Source: Pegoplata infirma
Taxonomy: Eukaryota; Arthropoda; Insecta; Diptera; Anthomyiidae
Length of the DNA: 64,000 nt
Reading direction: 5' to 3'
NCBI GenBank assembly: GCA_963921195.1
Contig: OY992536.1
Location: 240,968,023-241,032,022, forward strand
Below the pieces are notes generated by a model. That model had not been told where the DNA came from. It did no database searches and saw only the letters and a list, made by a program, of their open reading frames with translations. How positions within the stretch are numbered: position 1 is the first letter of the stretch; each line of letters starts with the position of its first letter. This document shows, one piece after another, positions 45,841 through 57,711 of the stretch. The translations under genes and the position numbers were made by a program.

Positions 45841-46504
45841 TTTGTATATTTTGTCCTTTCATGTGAAACGTATTAAAATATCGGGGTCTAGGATCGCAAA
45901 AAGTACACATATATATGGGGCATTCTATGTGAAATCGGACACTTTTAATATTTTTTTTTTTAGATTTTTCCAATTTGTTTACAGTTTTTAGTACCCTTTG
46001 AAAACTCCTTCCTGGTAAATTTTCAGATTTTGTTGATGACCCGTTCAAAATATATCTTTCTTTACTCAAATTTCTTTTACTCATACCTTCTTCAATAATG
46101 GTCCAAATTGCAATTTTTTTTCCAAAATTTTTGTTTTTTTTGCGAACTTTAAAAAAAAAAATCCTAAAAATTCTCAAAAGCACTCTAGTATGCAATTTTT
46201 AAGTTTTAAAATTTAAATCTCATAATTCAAAATGTTTGTACCCATTGATTTTTTTGAATTTTTTTTTGTGTAAAACTCCTATCGATTCTACAACTTTTTT
46301 GCCCAGTAGGATCGACCCTCATTAATTTTTACAACCCGCATTAATTTTTACGTCTAAACATTTCTTCGGAACAAACTACTACCCTATCTCCAATTTCTAA
46401 GGCGGCTCCGAAGCAAAACGACATTTTTTAAAAATTGCTTTAACCGCTCTAACTACCCTAAAAGTGCCCTTAGAGCAATCAAATGTATGACCGATACACA
46501 ATAG

Positions 46505-46803
46505 TGGTATTCAGAGTCTTGCTTGCCAGCCCTGGCACTGGTGGTAAAAGAGCACTTTTCAAAATTACTTTTCAAAATACATGAGTGGTATTCAGAGTCT
46601 TACTTGCCAGCCCTGGCACTGGTAGTAAAAGAGCACTTTTTAAATTTACTTTTCAAAATACATGTATTTTTTGAAAGAAGTACTCTTTTGCTACATTGCC
46701 AGGGCTGGCAACAAGACTCTGAATACCTCTATGTATTTTTTGAAAGAAGTACTCTTTTGCTACATTGCCAGGGCTGGCAACATGACTCTGAATACCTCTA
46801 ATA
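46505..46803. repeat. Four-copy palindromic cluster of a foldback end
   Basis: Two direct copies (46509 and 46589) of TATTCAGAGTCTTGCTTGCC...GTAAAAGAGCACTTTT are followed by two inverted copies (46668-46735 and 46736-46801) ending CAGGGCTGGCAACAAGACTC and TGAATACC. Each unit is about 70-80 bp. The same end bounds the element at 31617-32571 and stands alone at 60967. Confidence 0.85.
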
Positions 46804-48337
46804 TTTTTTAGTCCAAACATTTTCTCTTAACCCTACCCTCTACCTCTATCTTTAATTCTTAAGTTGGTCCCATACAATATTTTTTAATTTTTTGTAAATT
46901 TGTTTTATTTAATAAGCTTCTACCGGTCTAGGGCTGCCAATCCCGAATCCCGAAATCCCGGGATTTTTGTCATAAAATGGATCCCGAATCCCGGGATTTT
47001 TGAAATATTAAAAATGTATGAGAATTTATTTCTAAAAATACAACTTTGTTTAATTATTGTTACATTTACATAAACAAATTAAAACTAAAACTTTTTTTAA
47101 TTTTCAACGTAGTTGGCCAAGTATTTGGCTGAGCTGAGAACTCTACACAGGCTTGCAGAATAATAGTCCTTCGCACTAATCATTAAGCCACAGTCACGAA
47201 GCCCTTTGACCAAAGTTTGAAGGTTTTGGAGAAAATTTTGTAAAAAACCGATACTTTGATTGGGCGCCACGGGTAAAATAAAATAATGTAGCAAATACTA
47301 CTACACCCAAAAAATTACATAGTTGCTGATTACTATTTTTTCAACTATGTCATAGGTGAAATAACCCCAACTATGCCATAGTTGATGAGAAATAGTGGTT
47401 GGTAACTATGTTCTTTCAAATAAACAAATCAACTATGGAAAAAGTTACTGACAACTATGTATTTAATAAAAATCAGACATAGTTGATATTTACTATTTAA
47501 TACTAGAAGTAGTTATTATGTGACATATTAAAAAATATTAAATGACATATTTTTTTAAAATAAAAATGCAATATTTTGGTTTATTTTTTTTAATTGATTT
47601 ATTAAAATAACACAATTAATGTCATTAGCTTATACCATACCATACATTCGATGCCCATTAATATGGAGTTCACACTAGCGACTTTAAACATCTCATGAGT
47701 GTTTAATATGGAGTTCACACTACCGACTTTAAACATCTCATGAGTGTTTAAGCGCTAATACGGCGTTCACACTTGCTGTTTTGAAGTGTTTAAAAGTGAG
47801 ATGTTTAAAAAAGTCTTTGTTCTGTATCCATTACGTTTTTATTCTGTTACTGGTGTTTTGTTAAACAACTTGTTTAAAGTCGCTAGTGTGAACTCCATAT
47901 AAACAATCAAAATTTGACTTGTTTCCCCATACATTTGGTTGTTTAGCTAAACAATCAAATTCGACTTGTTTCCCTGCTGAACATTTCGCTAAACATTTCA
48001 AAGGCAGGGTTCGGTATATTTTCTTTTAATTTTTCTTTATTCTATGCCAAAAAAAAAGATTTCATAGCAACCATCTTTCTGCCATTTTCTTAGCAAAACA
48101 TTGGAAAATTGAGAAATTATAAATATTTAAAAAACTAATAAAAACTACTGAAAAATCAGAAAAAAGTGTGTGTTTTATTTATAATTATATTGGAAAAGCT
48201 GCTCTAATAGTAAATTGTGCCTTCCATCGAAGTATAAATATGCAAACAGCTTCGGACAGGTCCGGAACAAAAAACAGAAAAATCTTCCTATTTACTTGGA
48301 ATTAGTCAATAAAAAGGTGTTCCGTGTAGTGGTGTTA

Positions 48338-50381
48338 CACTCAAAAAATTATGTTAGTAAAATCAACTGAAAATGTCAGTTAAAATAACTACTTTGTAAG
48401 TTGTTTTGGGGTCAACTACTTTTTCAGTTAAATCAACTAACAATGTTAGTTATTTTAACTGACAAAAAACAACTGACTTATGTAGTAAAAATTACTAACA
48501 TTGATAGTCAAAACAACTATAATGTAGTAAAAAAAAATAAACAATATATGGACATTTCCATTTAACTTTTCATTTCTTTGAAATTTTGGTTTTCTGGCAA
48601 AAACTTTTTTTATTTGCATTTAAATGGCTATCTACTGATAGAAATGCATAAAGGACTTCTAATGCAATTAGCTTACAAACACTTAAGGCCAAAAATCTTA
48701 ATTTGCGGTAGTTAGCGACAATCAAACTTTCGAAATGTGGAAAAGTCGATTGAAATTTCATAAAAATTATGTACTCTTTGGCCTATTGTACTTGCGCCGT
48801 CCAACGTATTCTCCGAAGATTTAATATATATCGTCCCTATACTTGTTCAAAAAAGATGTATTTATGAATTTGATGTGCCATCAATAATAAAAAAGTTATT
48901 TTGTGGTAACTGTTTGAAGTTAAAATTTCTTCATTTTCAATTTTGCGTCGTTTTTTGATCAGGAAATTTGCGCCGCTTCATACTTTTCAAAAGCTAATAC
49001 GAAGAATGATAGCTGTCGTAATTCCCTACAGTTTAAAACCGGTCTCATGAATGTGCCCTCAATAGGAGCGGAGTACTAGCTACACAAATGTTGAGAGACA
49101 AAACGTGAAAGTCATCAAAAATCCACTTTTTTGCGAGGCACATTCGCAATATTATATAAAAGTGGCCAGCACATCGCGTGATCCAAATATTTTTTGATTT
49201 TTATAATAAAATCGATATAGCGTGTTAAAATTTTGATTAGCAAAAATTTTGCAAAAATCTGACATTTCTCGATTTTAAACTTTTGCTTGTATTTTCACGC
49301 GAAAAGAATTTAGATTTAAAATATACCCGTCAGACGATTGCTTGTAATGCGTATTATGGATCGTATGCAAAAATTGGGACTTAATGTAACGGTACGCTGA
49401 AAACGCGCCAATTTTGTCTCCAGATAAACCGCCAGGGCACACCCAAACCGCTAATAGAAATTAATTTCTATAAATGACAATTCCTGGTACTTATAAAGCT
49501 TTATCCCAAAACTGAGCGGCATTAATGAATTTTGAAGATTGTGTATTTTATGCATCTTCCAAAATTTCATTAATTAGAAATTGCATCACTTTTAAAAATT
49601 CACAATTTTGCATAATGCACAAGTTTCTTAACTAATTTGAGGGTGCTAAATCCGAATACGACCTTTAATTTGGTCCATCGTCTTTAGATTTGGCGTAAAT
49701 TGCATATCAAGCATTAAGAAAGCAACTTTTTAAAACAAACTTTTTAACGTAAAAATCTGATTGTATACCCACGTTAATGGCCGTAATTTATCCGATTTTT
49801 TTTGGGGATAGTATGAAAAGTTAATTAACGTTGATTTTGTTAAATTCTAATAATAATTGTAATTTTGAGATTTTTTGTTTTCAATTAAAATCTTTAAACC
49901 GCCATAACTTTCGCGCCGTCAGCTGAAAGTTCTTCACGCGAATGGTTTTGAACTCACTAAATGCATGTTTATACGCGTACTAAACGATTTTGATGTGCCT
50001 TCAAAAAAAATTTAATATTTTTTAAATCTTAAAATCAAAAGTTAAATGGAAATGTCCATATATATTTTTTTTTTTTTCAAAAAAATTTTTCAAATTTAAA
50101 AAATTTTTTTTAAAGTTGTGAAAAATAAAAAAAAACTTTTTTTTTTGGAAAAAACGTTGAAAATTTTTCAGAGATAAAAAAAAATTAACTACTTTAAACA
50201 ACTGTTACTACATTACAGTACTTTTTTGTTAGTTATTCAAAAAAACGACTTAAAATAACTGACAGAAATAGTTGTTTGATATTTTTCATACAAAAATTAC
50301 TGACTTTGTAGTTGAAAACAACTAACTACTGTAAAATATACAAACAAATAACATGTAGTAACTTACATAATTTTCTGAGTG
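48338..50381. mobile_element. TA-flanked CACTCAAAAAATT element with proven empty site
   Basis: The left end is CACTCAAAAAATTATGTTAG and the right end is the inverse of CACTCAGAAAATTATGTAAG. TA flanks are at 48336-48337 and 50382-50383. A paralogous copy of the host unit at 51180-51210 reads GTAGTGGTGCTATGTAAATG without the element, which proves the TA duplication. The sides are built of GTTAGTT/AACTAAC and CAACTACT words. Its middle is another nested element (48549-50055). Confidence 0.88.
48549..50055. mobile_element. Innermost nested element with GGACATTTCC ends
   Basis: The left end is GGACATTTCCATTTAACTTT and the right end is its inverse (AAAGTTAAATGGAAATGTCC). TATAT/ATAT flanks both. 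The relative at 57712 has CAATATATAATTTTTG at the same place without an insertion. About 1.5 kb, no recognisable frame; short frames only. Confidence 0.75.
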
Positions 50382-50612
50382 TATGTAAATGTTATAAAAA
50401 AATTAAATATCTTGTCTTCCGCCAAAGTTTAAAAGGATTTTAGAAATATTTTTGCAATTTTTTTCAGAATTAGGCTATGTGCGTTTGTTTACAAACGTTA
50501 AACACTCAGCGTTAAACGAGCAAAATGTAGTGTGAACGATTTTGTTTACTTTTTTAAACAAGTGGCTTAAACGAGTACAAATTCTGTAGTGTGAACTCCG
50601 TATAAGCGCTAA

Positions 50613-50753
50613 TATGGAGTTCACACTAGCTGTTTTGAAGTGTTTATGAGTGAGATTTTTAAAAAAGTCTTTGTTCCGTGTCCATTACGTTTTTATTCTG
50701 CTACTGGTGTTTTGTTGAACAACATGTTTAAGGCCGCTAGTGTGAACTCCATA
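50613..50753. mobile_element. 141-bp PIF/Harbinger-like MITE (GAGTTCACAC family)
   Basis: The ends are TATGGAGTTCACACTAGC and its inverse, flanked by TAA (50610-50612 and 50754-50756). Related copies are at 47761-47900 and 52222-52362. Confidence 0.8.
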
Positions 50754-50756
50754 TAA

Positions 50757-52206
50757 ACGAGCAAAATTTGACTTGTTTCCCCATACATTTGGTTGTTCAG
50801 CTAAACAATCAAATTCGACTTGTTTCCCTGTTGAACATTTCGCTAAACATTTCAAAGGCAGGGTTCGGTATATTTCCTTTTAATTTTTCTTTATTCTATG
50901 CCAAAAAAAAAAGATTGCATAGCAACCAGCTTCTGTATCTGTCTGCCATTTTCTTAGCAAAACATTGGAAAATTGAGAAATTATAAATATTTAAAAAACT
51001 AACAAAAACTACTGAAAAATCAGAAAAAAGTGTGTGTTTTATTTATAATTATATTGGAAAAGCTGCACTAATAGTGAATTTTGCCTTCCATCGAAGTATA
51101 AATATGCAAACAGCTTCGGACAGGTCCGGAACAAAAAACAGAAAAATCTTCCTATTTACTTGGGATGAGTCAATAAAAAGGTGTTCCATGTAGTGGTGCT
51201 ATGTAAATGTTATAAAAAAATTAAATATCTTGTCTTCCGCCAAAGTTTAAAAGGTTTTTAGAAATATTTTTGCAATTTTTTTCAGAATTAGGTTATGTGC
51301 GTTTGTTTACAAACGTTAAACACTCAAAGTTAAACGCGCAAAATGTAGTGTGAACGATTTTGTTTACTTTTTTAAACAAGTGGCTTAAACGAGTACAAAT
51401 TCTCTAGTGTGAACTCCGTATAAATTTGTTTTTTGAGATGCCTTTTTTAAGTTGGTTGGATGCAATTTTTTTCCTCTTCCGTGGTAATTAATACGGAGTT
51501 CACACTAGAGAATTTTTACTCGTTTAAGCCACTTGTTTAAAAAAGTAAACAAAATCGTTCACACTACATTTAGCGCGTTTAACTTTGAGTGTTTAACGTT
51601 TGTAAACAAACGTACATAACCTAATTCTGAAAAAAATTGCAAAAATATTTCTAAAAACCTTTTAAACTTTGGCGGAAGACAAGATATTTAATTTTTTGAT
51701 AACATTTACATAACACCACTACACGGAACACCTTTTTATTGACTCATTCCAAGTAAATAGGAAGATTTTTCTGTTTTTTGTTCCGGACCTGTCCGAAGCT
51801 GTTTGCATATTTTTACTTCGATGGAAGGCAAAATTCACTATTAGTGCAGCTTTTCCAATATAATTATAAATAAAACACACACTTTTTTCTGAATTTTCAG
51901 TAGTTTTTATTAGTTTTTTAAATAATTATAATTTCTTAATTTTCCAATGTTTTGCTAAGAAAATGGCAGACAGATACAGAAGCTGGTTGCTATGAAAACT
52001 TTTTTTTTGGCATAGAATAAAGAAAAATTAAAAGGAAATATACCGAACCCTGCCTTTGAAATGTTTAGCGAAATGTTCAACAGGGAAACAAGTCGAATTT
52101 GATTGTTTAGCAAAACAACCAAATGTATGGGGGAACAAGTCAAATTTTGATTGTTTAGCGCTTAAACACTCATGAGATGTTTAAAGTCGGTAGTGTGAAC
52201 TCCGTA
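50757..52206. repeat. ~1.4-kb palindrome of two long MITE units
   Basis: The direct unit 50757-51422 and the inverted unit 51492-52206 pair across a ~70-bp spacer. The inverted unit is a complete element: TACGGAGTTCACACTAGAG to its inverse, flanked by TAA (51489-51491 and 52207-52209), 715 bp. Both contain a short frame beginning MTC.PIHLVV, which is repeat sequence rather than a gene. Confidence 0.8.
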
Positions 52207-52221
52207 TAATATAGACTTTAA

Positions 52222-52362
52222 TATGGAGTTCACACTAGCGATGTTAAACAAGTTGTTCAACAAAACACCAGTAGCAGAATAAAAACGTAATGGACACAGA
52301 ACAAAGACTTTTTTAAACATCTCACTCTTGAACATTTCAAAACAGCAAGTGTGAACGCCGTA
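52222..52362. mobile_element. 141-bp PIF/Harbinger-like MITE (GAGTTCACAC family), inverted copy
   Basis: The ends are TATGGAGTTCACACTAGCG and the inverse of TACGGCGTTCACACTTGC, flanked by TAA (52219-52221 and 52363-52365). The interior is the inverse of the copy at 50613. Confidence 0.75.
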
Positions 52363-52784
52363 TAACTCACATTTTAAAATTATAATTATTTATTGCTTCA
52401 TTTTTTTTTTTAACTTCTAACACTTTTCTCTTTCTTTTTTATTTTTTTTACAATTTTAATATTTTGTTCTTTTTGAACTGCTTTCAAATTTTAAATAAAT
52501 CGTTGTGACCAACTTTGTCCATAGTTGTTATTGATTATAAATAGTTGATTTGAAATTTATTTAAAACAACTATGGAATTTGTTAACTATGCTACTATGAA
52601 ATTTTTTGGGTGTATAACTTTTGCAGAACTTTATTCTCAATATACTTGTACGAAGGGTTAAAGCAAGACTTCTGACCAAATTCTGTCAATGGAACATCAG
52701 CAGAAGGCGAAAAACATGAAAAAAATGGAATGTTGCTTATCAAGTTCTTGCAGTAAGCCCTTCAATTAGAAATCATTTTTTTTT

Positions 52785-52871
52785 TTAAATTTCGTTGTAG
52801 CGAAATCGACCAAAGGGTTTTCGTGGGAATCAAGCCCACGCCTTCCTGCTTAATAGGCTAGCACGCTAATA
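52785..52871 (-). mobile_element. tRNA-derived SINE, partial
   Basis: On the minus strand the A-box region TTAGCGTGCTAGCCTATTAA is followed by the B box GGGCTTGATTCCCACG and the body word TTGGTCGATTTCGCTACAAC. It aligns with the SINE at 53905-54040. Confidence 0.6.
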
Positions 52872-53320
52872 TTGAAACATAAAGAGTCTACTATTTTTTT
52901 ACTTTCATAATCAAAGAAATTTAATCCCGAAAAATCCCGGGATCGCAAAAATTCCCGGGATCGCAAAAAATCCCGGGATCGCAAAAAATCCCGGGGTTTT
53001 GATTTTCAAATCCCGAATCCCGGGATTTAAAAAAAAAACGATCTCGTTTGACAGCCCTATACCGGTCCAATGGTGAGTCCGAGAGGGGTCATTAGGGAGA
53101 CCGACCCACAATTTTTTTTACCATTCAATATTTTTTAAAACATACCTACGCCCTATCTCCACTCCATAAGTAGGCTCCCATACAAATTACAGTTGGAGCA
53201 AATTTTCTAAATGGAAGCCCTTTAATACAAAGGGGCGTGACGTTTTACGACCTTTTGTCAGGTCACATACTATCTGGGATGAAAGTTACACCAAAACCGG
53301 TCCATTCATTTATTATATAT

Positions 53321-53554
53321 GAAGGGCTTATTGCAAAAACTCGATAAGCAACATTTTATTTTATGGGAGTTTTTGCCTTAAAACTTTTGAAATAAGGTAG
53401 AAAACATAACTTTTGTGTAACTTTTATTCTCAATATACTTGTACGAAGGGTTAAAGCAAGACTTCTGCCAAAAATCTGCCAATGGAACATTTGCAGAAGA
53501 CGAAAAACACGAAAAAAAAAATGTTGCTTATCAAGTTCTTGCAGTAAGCCCTTC
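53321..53554. mobile_element. MITE with GAAGGGCTTA ends, 234 bp
   Basis: The ends are GAAGGGCTTATTGCAAAAAC and the inverse of GAAGGGCTTACTGCAAGAAC, with TATAT on both sides. CTCGATAAGCAACATTTT extends the inverted region to nearly 40 bp. The right two thirds recur at 52616-52766 inside the hAT element. Confidence 0.75.
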
Positions 53555-53904
53555 ATATATAAATGGAATAAGTGGTACAATGTAAAAATTTGATTTTGCC
53601 ACGCCCCTCCGTCCACAGACATAAAATCAAAAGTCCGACTTGACAGTTCAACTCGCAAGGCAATTCTGAATATACCCTGAACATTTCATAAAGATCGTTC
53701 CAGCCATTTTAGAGTCCATAAAGAAATCACCCACACACCCACAAATATAGAAACTAGGATGGCATGAATAATGACTTTTTTTCGAATTTCGTTGATCGCC
53801 GGGCAAAATTATGGCTCGTTTTGGTCCAAAAACTCTATATTTAAATTTTAGCCTAAAATTTTTATTTATTTTTCCAATTTAATTACAAATCATTTTTAAT
53901 AATT

Positions 53905-54040
53905 TAAAGCTAACCGAAAACTGGTTACAATGACCGTCGTCTCGTTGTGGCGAAATCGGCCAAGGGTTTTGGTGGGAATAGAACCAACGACCCCCTGTTT
54001 CATAGGCTAGCACGCTACCAACTAACCTACAGGGGCCCCT
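53905..54040 (-). mobile_element. tRNA-derived SINE, best copy
   Basis: The minus strand begins GGGGCCCCTGTAGG, then the A box TTAGTTGGTAGCGTGCTAGC and B box GTTGGTTCTATTCCCACC. The body CTTGGCCGATTTCGCC and CGACGGTCATTGTAACCAG follow, then CGGTTAGCTTTAAATT and an A/T-rich tail. Head, body and tail order is that of a tRNA-class SINE of about 140 bp. Partial copies lie at 52785-52871 and 23015-23090. Confidence 0.7.
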
Positions 54041-54182
54041 GTACATAATCACAATAAAAAATAATCATAATTCCCAGATTTATCAGGATACTGACCGCGT
54101 AACTAATGGCCATAGTTCCCATTACATTGATTATGTTTACGATACAATTTGGACAAATCCCAACAATAATATAAATATTTTT

Positions 54183-54259
54183 TGACCGATATTTTGATGT
54201 GCTACACACGGAATGCCAAAGTGAGTATACCCCCCATACTGTAGTTGGAGGGTATAAAA
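54183..54259 (-). mobile_element. HINE terminal fragment
   Basis: Only the start of a HINE on the minus strand remains: TATACCCTCCAACTACAG at 54240-54259, with the GTATACTCACTTTGGCATTC region. It runs to a broken CGATATTTTGATGTG. Confidence 0.6.
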
Positions 54260-54700
54260 AGTGAACAAATTCTCAAAATATTCTCGCTTTTTTAAAAAAC
54301 AAATTTTCAAATTTGGTACATGCCACCCTAGTTTGCAACACACGTTGTTAAAGTAGTAGTGTGAGTAGAAGTTAATGGTTTTAAAAACTGTCGCTGTATT
54401 AAAAATACTCGTTACAACTGGTAGTTATCGTTGATTGCATGTATTTTTTTGGTTGGTTGAATGCTGTTGTTGTCAGTTTTTTTTTTGTCCTCTATACTCT
54501 ACCATTTCTGTGGTAAATTGTTCTAATAGTTGGACTAATTAAAAACAAAACTCAATCTCTTGCAGAAGATTTCCACCTGTAATTTAAAACCCAACAACAT
54601 CCATACTACTACAGGCAGTTATTATCTTCTTCTAAGTATCATATGAAAGGATGGAACGAAATCTCTTCTGATTTTTTTTTTGTTTTATAATACACATATG

Positions 54701-55664
54701 AGGCATTGCACACCAACTGTTACACTAAAGAAAAACTATACACACAGAGAAGAGATATGATTGTGACAACCAAAATTTAAGAACGTTATATTATGATTGA
54801 AAGTTTTATCATAACTTGTTTGCAGCAACCATAACATTTTTGCATTTTTGTAATGATCCAAAATATTCGAAAAATTTTAACTTAGGAGTGTGCTAATTTT
54901 ATATATTTTAAAGAGAGATGGGATAGACAATATTTTAAAGAGAGATGGGATAGTGAGTGTGTTTTTTTAATAATCACGCACGCTCATGAAAAAGTTTAAT
55001 CACGCACGACATTTCATTTTGCTCACGCTTATGCACGCTCACGTGAGTAGAAAAAAATAAATTACGGTCATTACGTTTACGTGGGCGTAAGTAAAATAAA
55101 ATATAATGCGCGAATTAACTATTCATTTGATTAGAGTGCGTGATCGTTATTAAAAACTCACTCACGACCCCATCTCCATTTAATATATTTTTAAGTGTTG
55201 TTATTACTCATACGCATACGGTATTTAACCCATTATTGAATAAAATTAGCATAGTGTAATCTTTAACATTTTTTTTTTCTCAAAAATATAAGGCAAAAAA
55301 TATCTCTGGAAATATCAGAACAGATAGATATACGCCTTAACTAGATTTAAAACATGTAAAAAAAATGATGCCATGTTTTTTGATAAATAAAGCTTAAGTT
55401 TAAATATGAAAAATTCAGACCTTATTCTGAAAACTGTTCAGTTTTTATTTTTTTTATCGATAGGCATATACAAAAATCTACAAAAAACTTTTATTTGAAA
55501 GTCATCACTGTGTTTCATTAAATTTACATAAATATTGAAATAAAGATACTCAAGGCAAAAAAACTGATATTTTCAATATTTGACCAAGCCTACAAAACCC
55601 ATTTTTTTAAAAAACTAAAATTTTTGTTGCGTTATTTTTGTTGAACATTTGGTGTGGAATGCTC
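54701..55664. mobile_element. Element with GGCATTCCACACCAA ends
   Basis: The left AGGCATTGCACACCAACTG pairs with the right inverse AGAGCATTCCACACCAAATG. Similar ends occur at 57177 and, more weakly, at 45917 and 56343. A MITE (54944-55181) is nested. Target duplication not determined; boundaries tentative. Confidence 0.45.
54944..55181. mobile_element. MITE with GAGATGGG ends and CACGC words
   Basis: The left end GAGATGGGATAGTGAGTGTG pairs with the inverse of GAGATGGGGTCGTGAGTGAG. Inside are many CACGC/GCGTG words. Related ends are near 60740 and GTGAGCGTGA-rich patches near 18110 and 19050. The left flank TATTTTAAAGAGAGATGGGA is tandemly doubled at 54900-54955. Confidence 0.6.
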
Positions 55665-55842
55665 TATATTTATGTATATAAAAACCACTGAAATAAAACA
55701 TTGTTGGAACAAAAACAACTTTTATAGACTAACGTTAACAACATCATCGGTTGAAATTGGGAGGATGAAATAAATTGCAGGTAAAACTAACTACTCTAGA
55801 GTTAAACTGCATACAATCAAATACTGTCGTTATTATTAAAAA

Positions 55843-56340
55843 CAAGTAAAAAAGTAGTGATACCCTCCACAATTTCAAAAAGATTATTGCAAAAAACTTA
55901 ATTTAAAAGGAAATTACTTTTGAAAAAAAAAAAAAAATTTTGAAAAAAATTTTCCGCGGAAAACAAAATTTGATAAAAAAAAAATCCGCAATTTTTTTTT
56001 TTAAATATGTTCATACTTGTTTAAATACCATTTTGAGTTCAATTATGTTCACATATGTCAACCAGCAGCCGAATTAAAGCATTTTGTATTTTTAGGTTAT
56101 GTTGAATATACTAGAATTTTTGAGGTGTCCTTACATTCTCGTTCATAACTTTTGAACCGCTAAAACGATATCGCACAAATACAATACCAAACTTTTCGGG
56201 AGAACTTCCAATAAAAATGCTAAGTTTCAGTTACCTCCGTGTAATATTTTGGCCGAGATCACCATTTCCACAGACAGACAGACGGACAGACGGGCATCGC
56301 TAGAATGTCTTAAAATCGATCGGGGATCATGACTATATAT
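55843..56340 (-). mobile_element. HINE/DINE-1-like element, truncated
   Basis: A minus-strand relative of 19413-20020: CAAGTAAAAAAGTAGTGATA, a TTTCCGCGGAAAA patch and (GACA)n at 56271-56293. It stops near 56340 where a GGGCATTCCGGGCCAAATC end begins. It lacks the TTCGGC stem-loop. Confidence 0.65.
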
Positions 56341-56344
56341 CGGG

Positions 56345-57176
56345 CATTCCGGGCCAAATCACTCACTTTTGGACCCGATCAATTTTTAAAAAAAAAATTT
56401 TAATTTAAAATTTTCAATTGATTTTGACCAGTAAAAATATAGATATCTTAAAAAAAATTGGACAACGTTTTGTTGGTATTTAAATGTTGTTTTAGAAAAA
56501 AAATATGAAAAAAAAAAATTGGACAACGTTTTGTTGGTATTTAAATGTTGTTTTAGAAAAAAAATATGAAAAAATTATTCGAAGTAATTATCACTTATTT
56601 TTTAACGTTTTAAAATTAAAAACGACTTTTTGAAAAAGTCTGAAACTTTCGATTTTTTTTAATTGAATATATATTAATATTTAAGTTTGGACATTAGCGA
56701 TTTCTCATTTAAATTTCCTTTGATACTTGTAGTATAGGGTTTTTATATTTGCTAAATAATCTTATTTTGTTTCAACTGTCATATTCAGTTGATTTTACTT
56801 ACATAAATCCCTGCCCGACTCAAAGCGAGTGACTAAAAATTTTGTACGTATAACAAAATCAAATTAGATTTTTTTACCTAAAAATGTTGCAGTCACTCAC
56901 TTCGACCGAGACAGCGAATCGCACAGCCTGTTTCAATAATCGCATATAAGAGTTTTTCAATTCACTCTAATACACATTTACTACTACATGTATTTAGTTT
57001 AATTTGATAGTCTATATTTCCGTAAAACGGAAACGACTAAAAACATTATAGTCACAAACTCACACATATGCACTTATACAAGATCGTTGTTTGATTTTAT
57101 GTTTGCAAGGTATAGTATTTAAAACGGAAATTGTTAAATGCATTTTGTGATAACAAACATATTCGATAAACATATG
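56345..57176. other. AT-rich intergenic sequence
   Basis: A ~60-bp tandem duplication is present at 56450-56570 (GGACAACGTTTTGTTGGTAT occurs twice). Two CACTCRCTT.GA patches occur near 56820 and 56893. No gene was recognised. Confidence 0.4.
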
Positions 57177-57711
57177 AGGCATTCCACACCAAATATCCAA
57201 GTGTTTATGAGTGTCTGCACATGTTGTGTGGATAGCCAAAAATCAATTTTTTAAAAACTGGGCCCAGATAGCGTAGTTAAATATTAAAAAAATGGTAAAA
57301 TTTGTGTCGAGTTAGGTTAGAGGTGAAAGAATCAAATTTTTTAAATATTTTTTTTTTAATTTTAGATGTTTGTCCATCCACAAAAAAAAGGATTGCAATT
57401 TTTTGACAAAATCGCATTTGAATATTGGTTTTTATGACAATTCTGTCATTTTCTTGTATTTTATTTTATCAACATGGCGTATGAGTAACAAATAATTACG
57501 AAACCCACGAATTACGATTTTTTCAATTATTTTGTCTGAGACTGAGACTTTTTCTGTAGGAAGAATGTCTTAGAATCTGAGACTTTTTTATAGGAAAAAT
57601 GTCTCGGAATCTGAGACTTTTTAGTTAGGAAAAAGGTCTCAGAATTTGAGTTATTTTTCTATTAAAAAAAGTTCTCAAAATCTAAAACTTTTTCTATACG
57701 AAACATATCTA

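Larger units (their letters stand above)
47672..50605. mobile_element. GAGTTCACAC MITE cluster, left group
   Basis: TATGGAGTTCACACTAGCG ends appear at about 47672, 47709 and 47761, with inverse ends at 47880-47899 and 50585-50602. The long unit starting near 47903 (AATTTGACTTGTTTCC) is a direct repeat of 50757-51422, and is interrupted by the TA-flanked element at 48338-50381. TAA flanks the ends, as for the better-defined copies to the right. Confidence 0.65.
47304..52612. mobile_element. TA-flanked CACCCAAAAAATT element, filled with MITEs
   Basis: The left end is CACCCAAAAAATTACATAGT and the right end is the inverse of CACCCAAAAAATTTCATAGT. TA lies outside both (47302-47303 and 52613-52614). 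The subterminal regions are made of CATAGTT/AACTATG words. The middle holds the TAA-flanked GAGTTCACAC family and, within it, the element at 48338-50381. Confidence 0.75.
46929..53059. mobile_element. 6.1-kb hAT-type element with nested insertions
   Basis: The ends are TAGGGCTGCCAATCCCGAAT and the inverse of TAGGGCTGTCAAACGAG. The octamer TACCGGTC is perfectly duplicated (46921-46928 and 53060-53067). Subterminal CCCGGGATT words fill both sides, as in the element at 17799. Nested inside are a TA-flanked element (47304-52612), part of the MITE family seen at 53321, and a SINE (52785-52871). A 65-codon minus-strand frame at 47097-47294 is not recognisable as transposase. Confidence 0.88.

Noticed and set aside
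46523..46801. 92-codon frame with repeated PALALVVKEHF
   Set aside because: The repetition comes from the foldback end units; it is not a protein gene.
47097..47294. hAT transposase fragment
   Set aside because: The 65 codons lie inside a hAT element, but I see no BED finger, catalytic or dimerisation motif.
50768..52143. Two similar small proteins (MTC.PIHLVV...)
   Set aside because: They are copies of the same repeat unit in direct and inverted orientation, with no domain and no conservation signal beyond the repeat.
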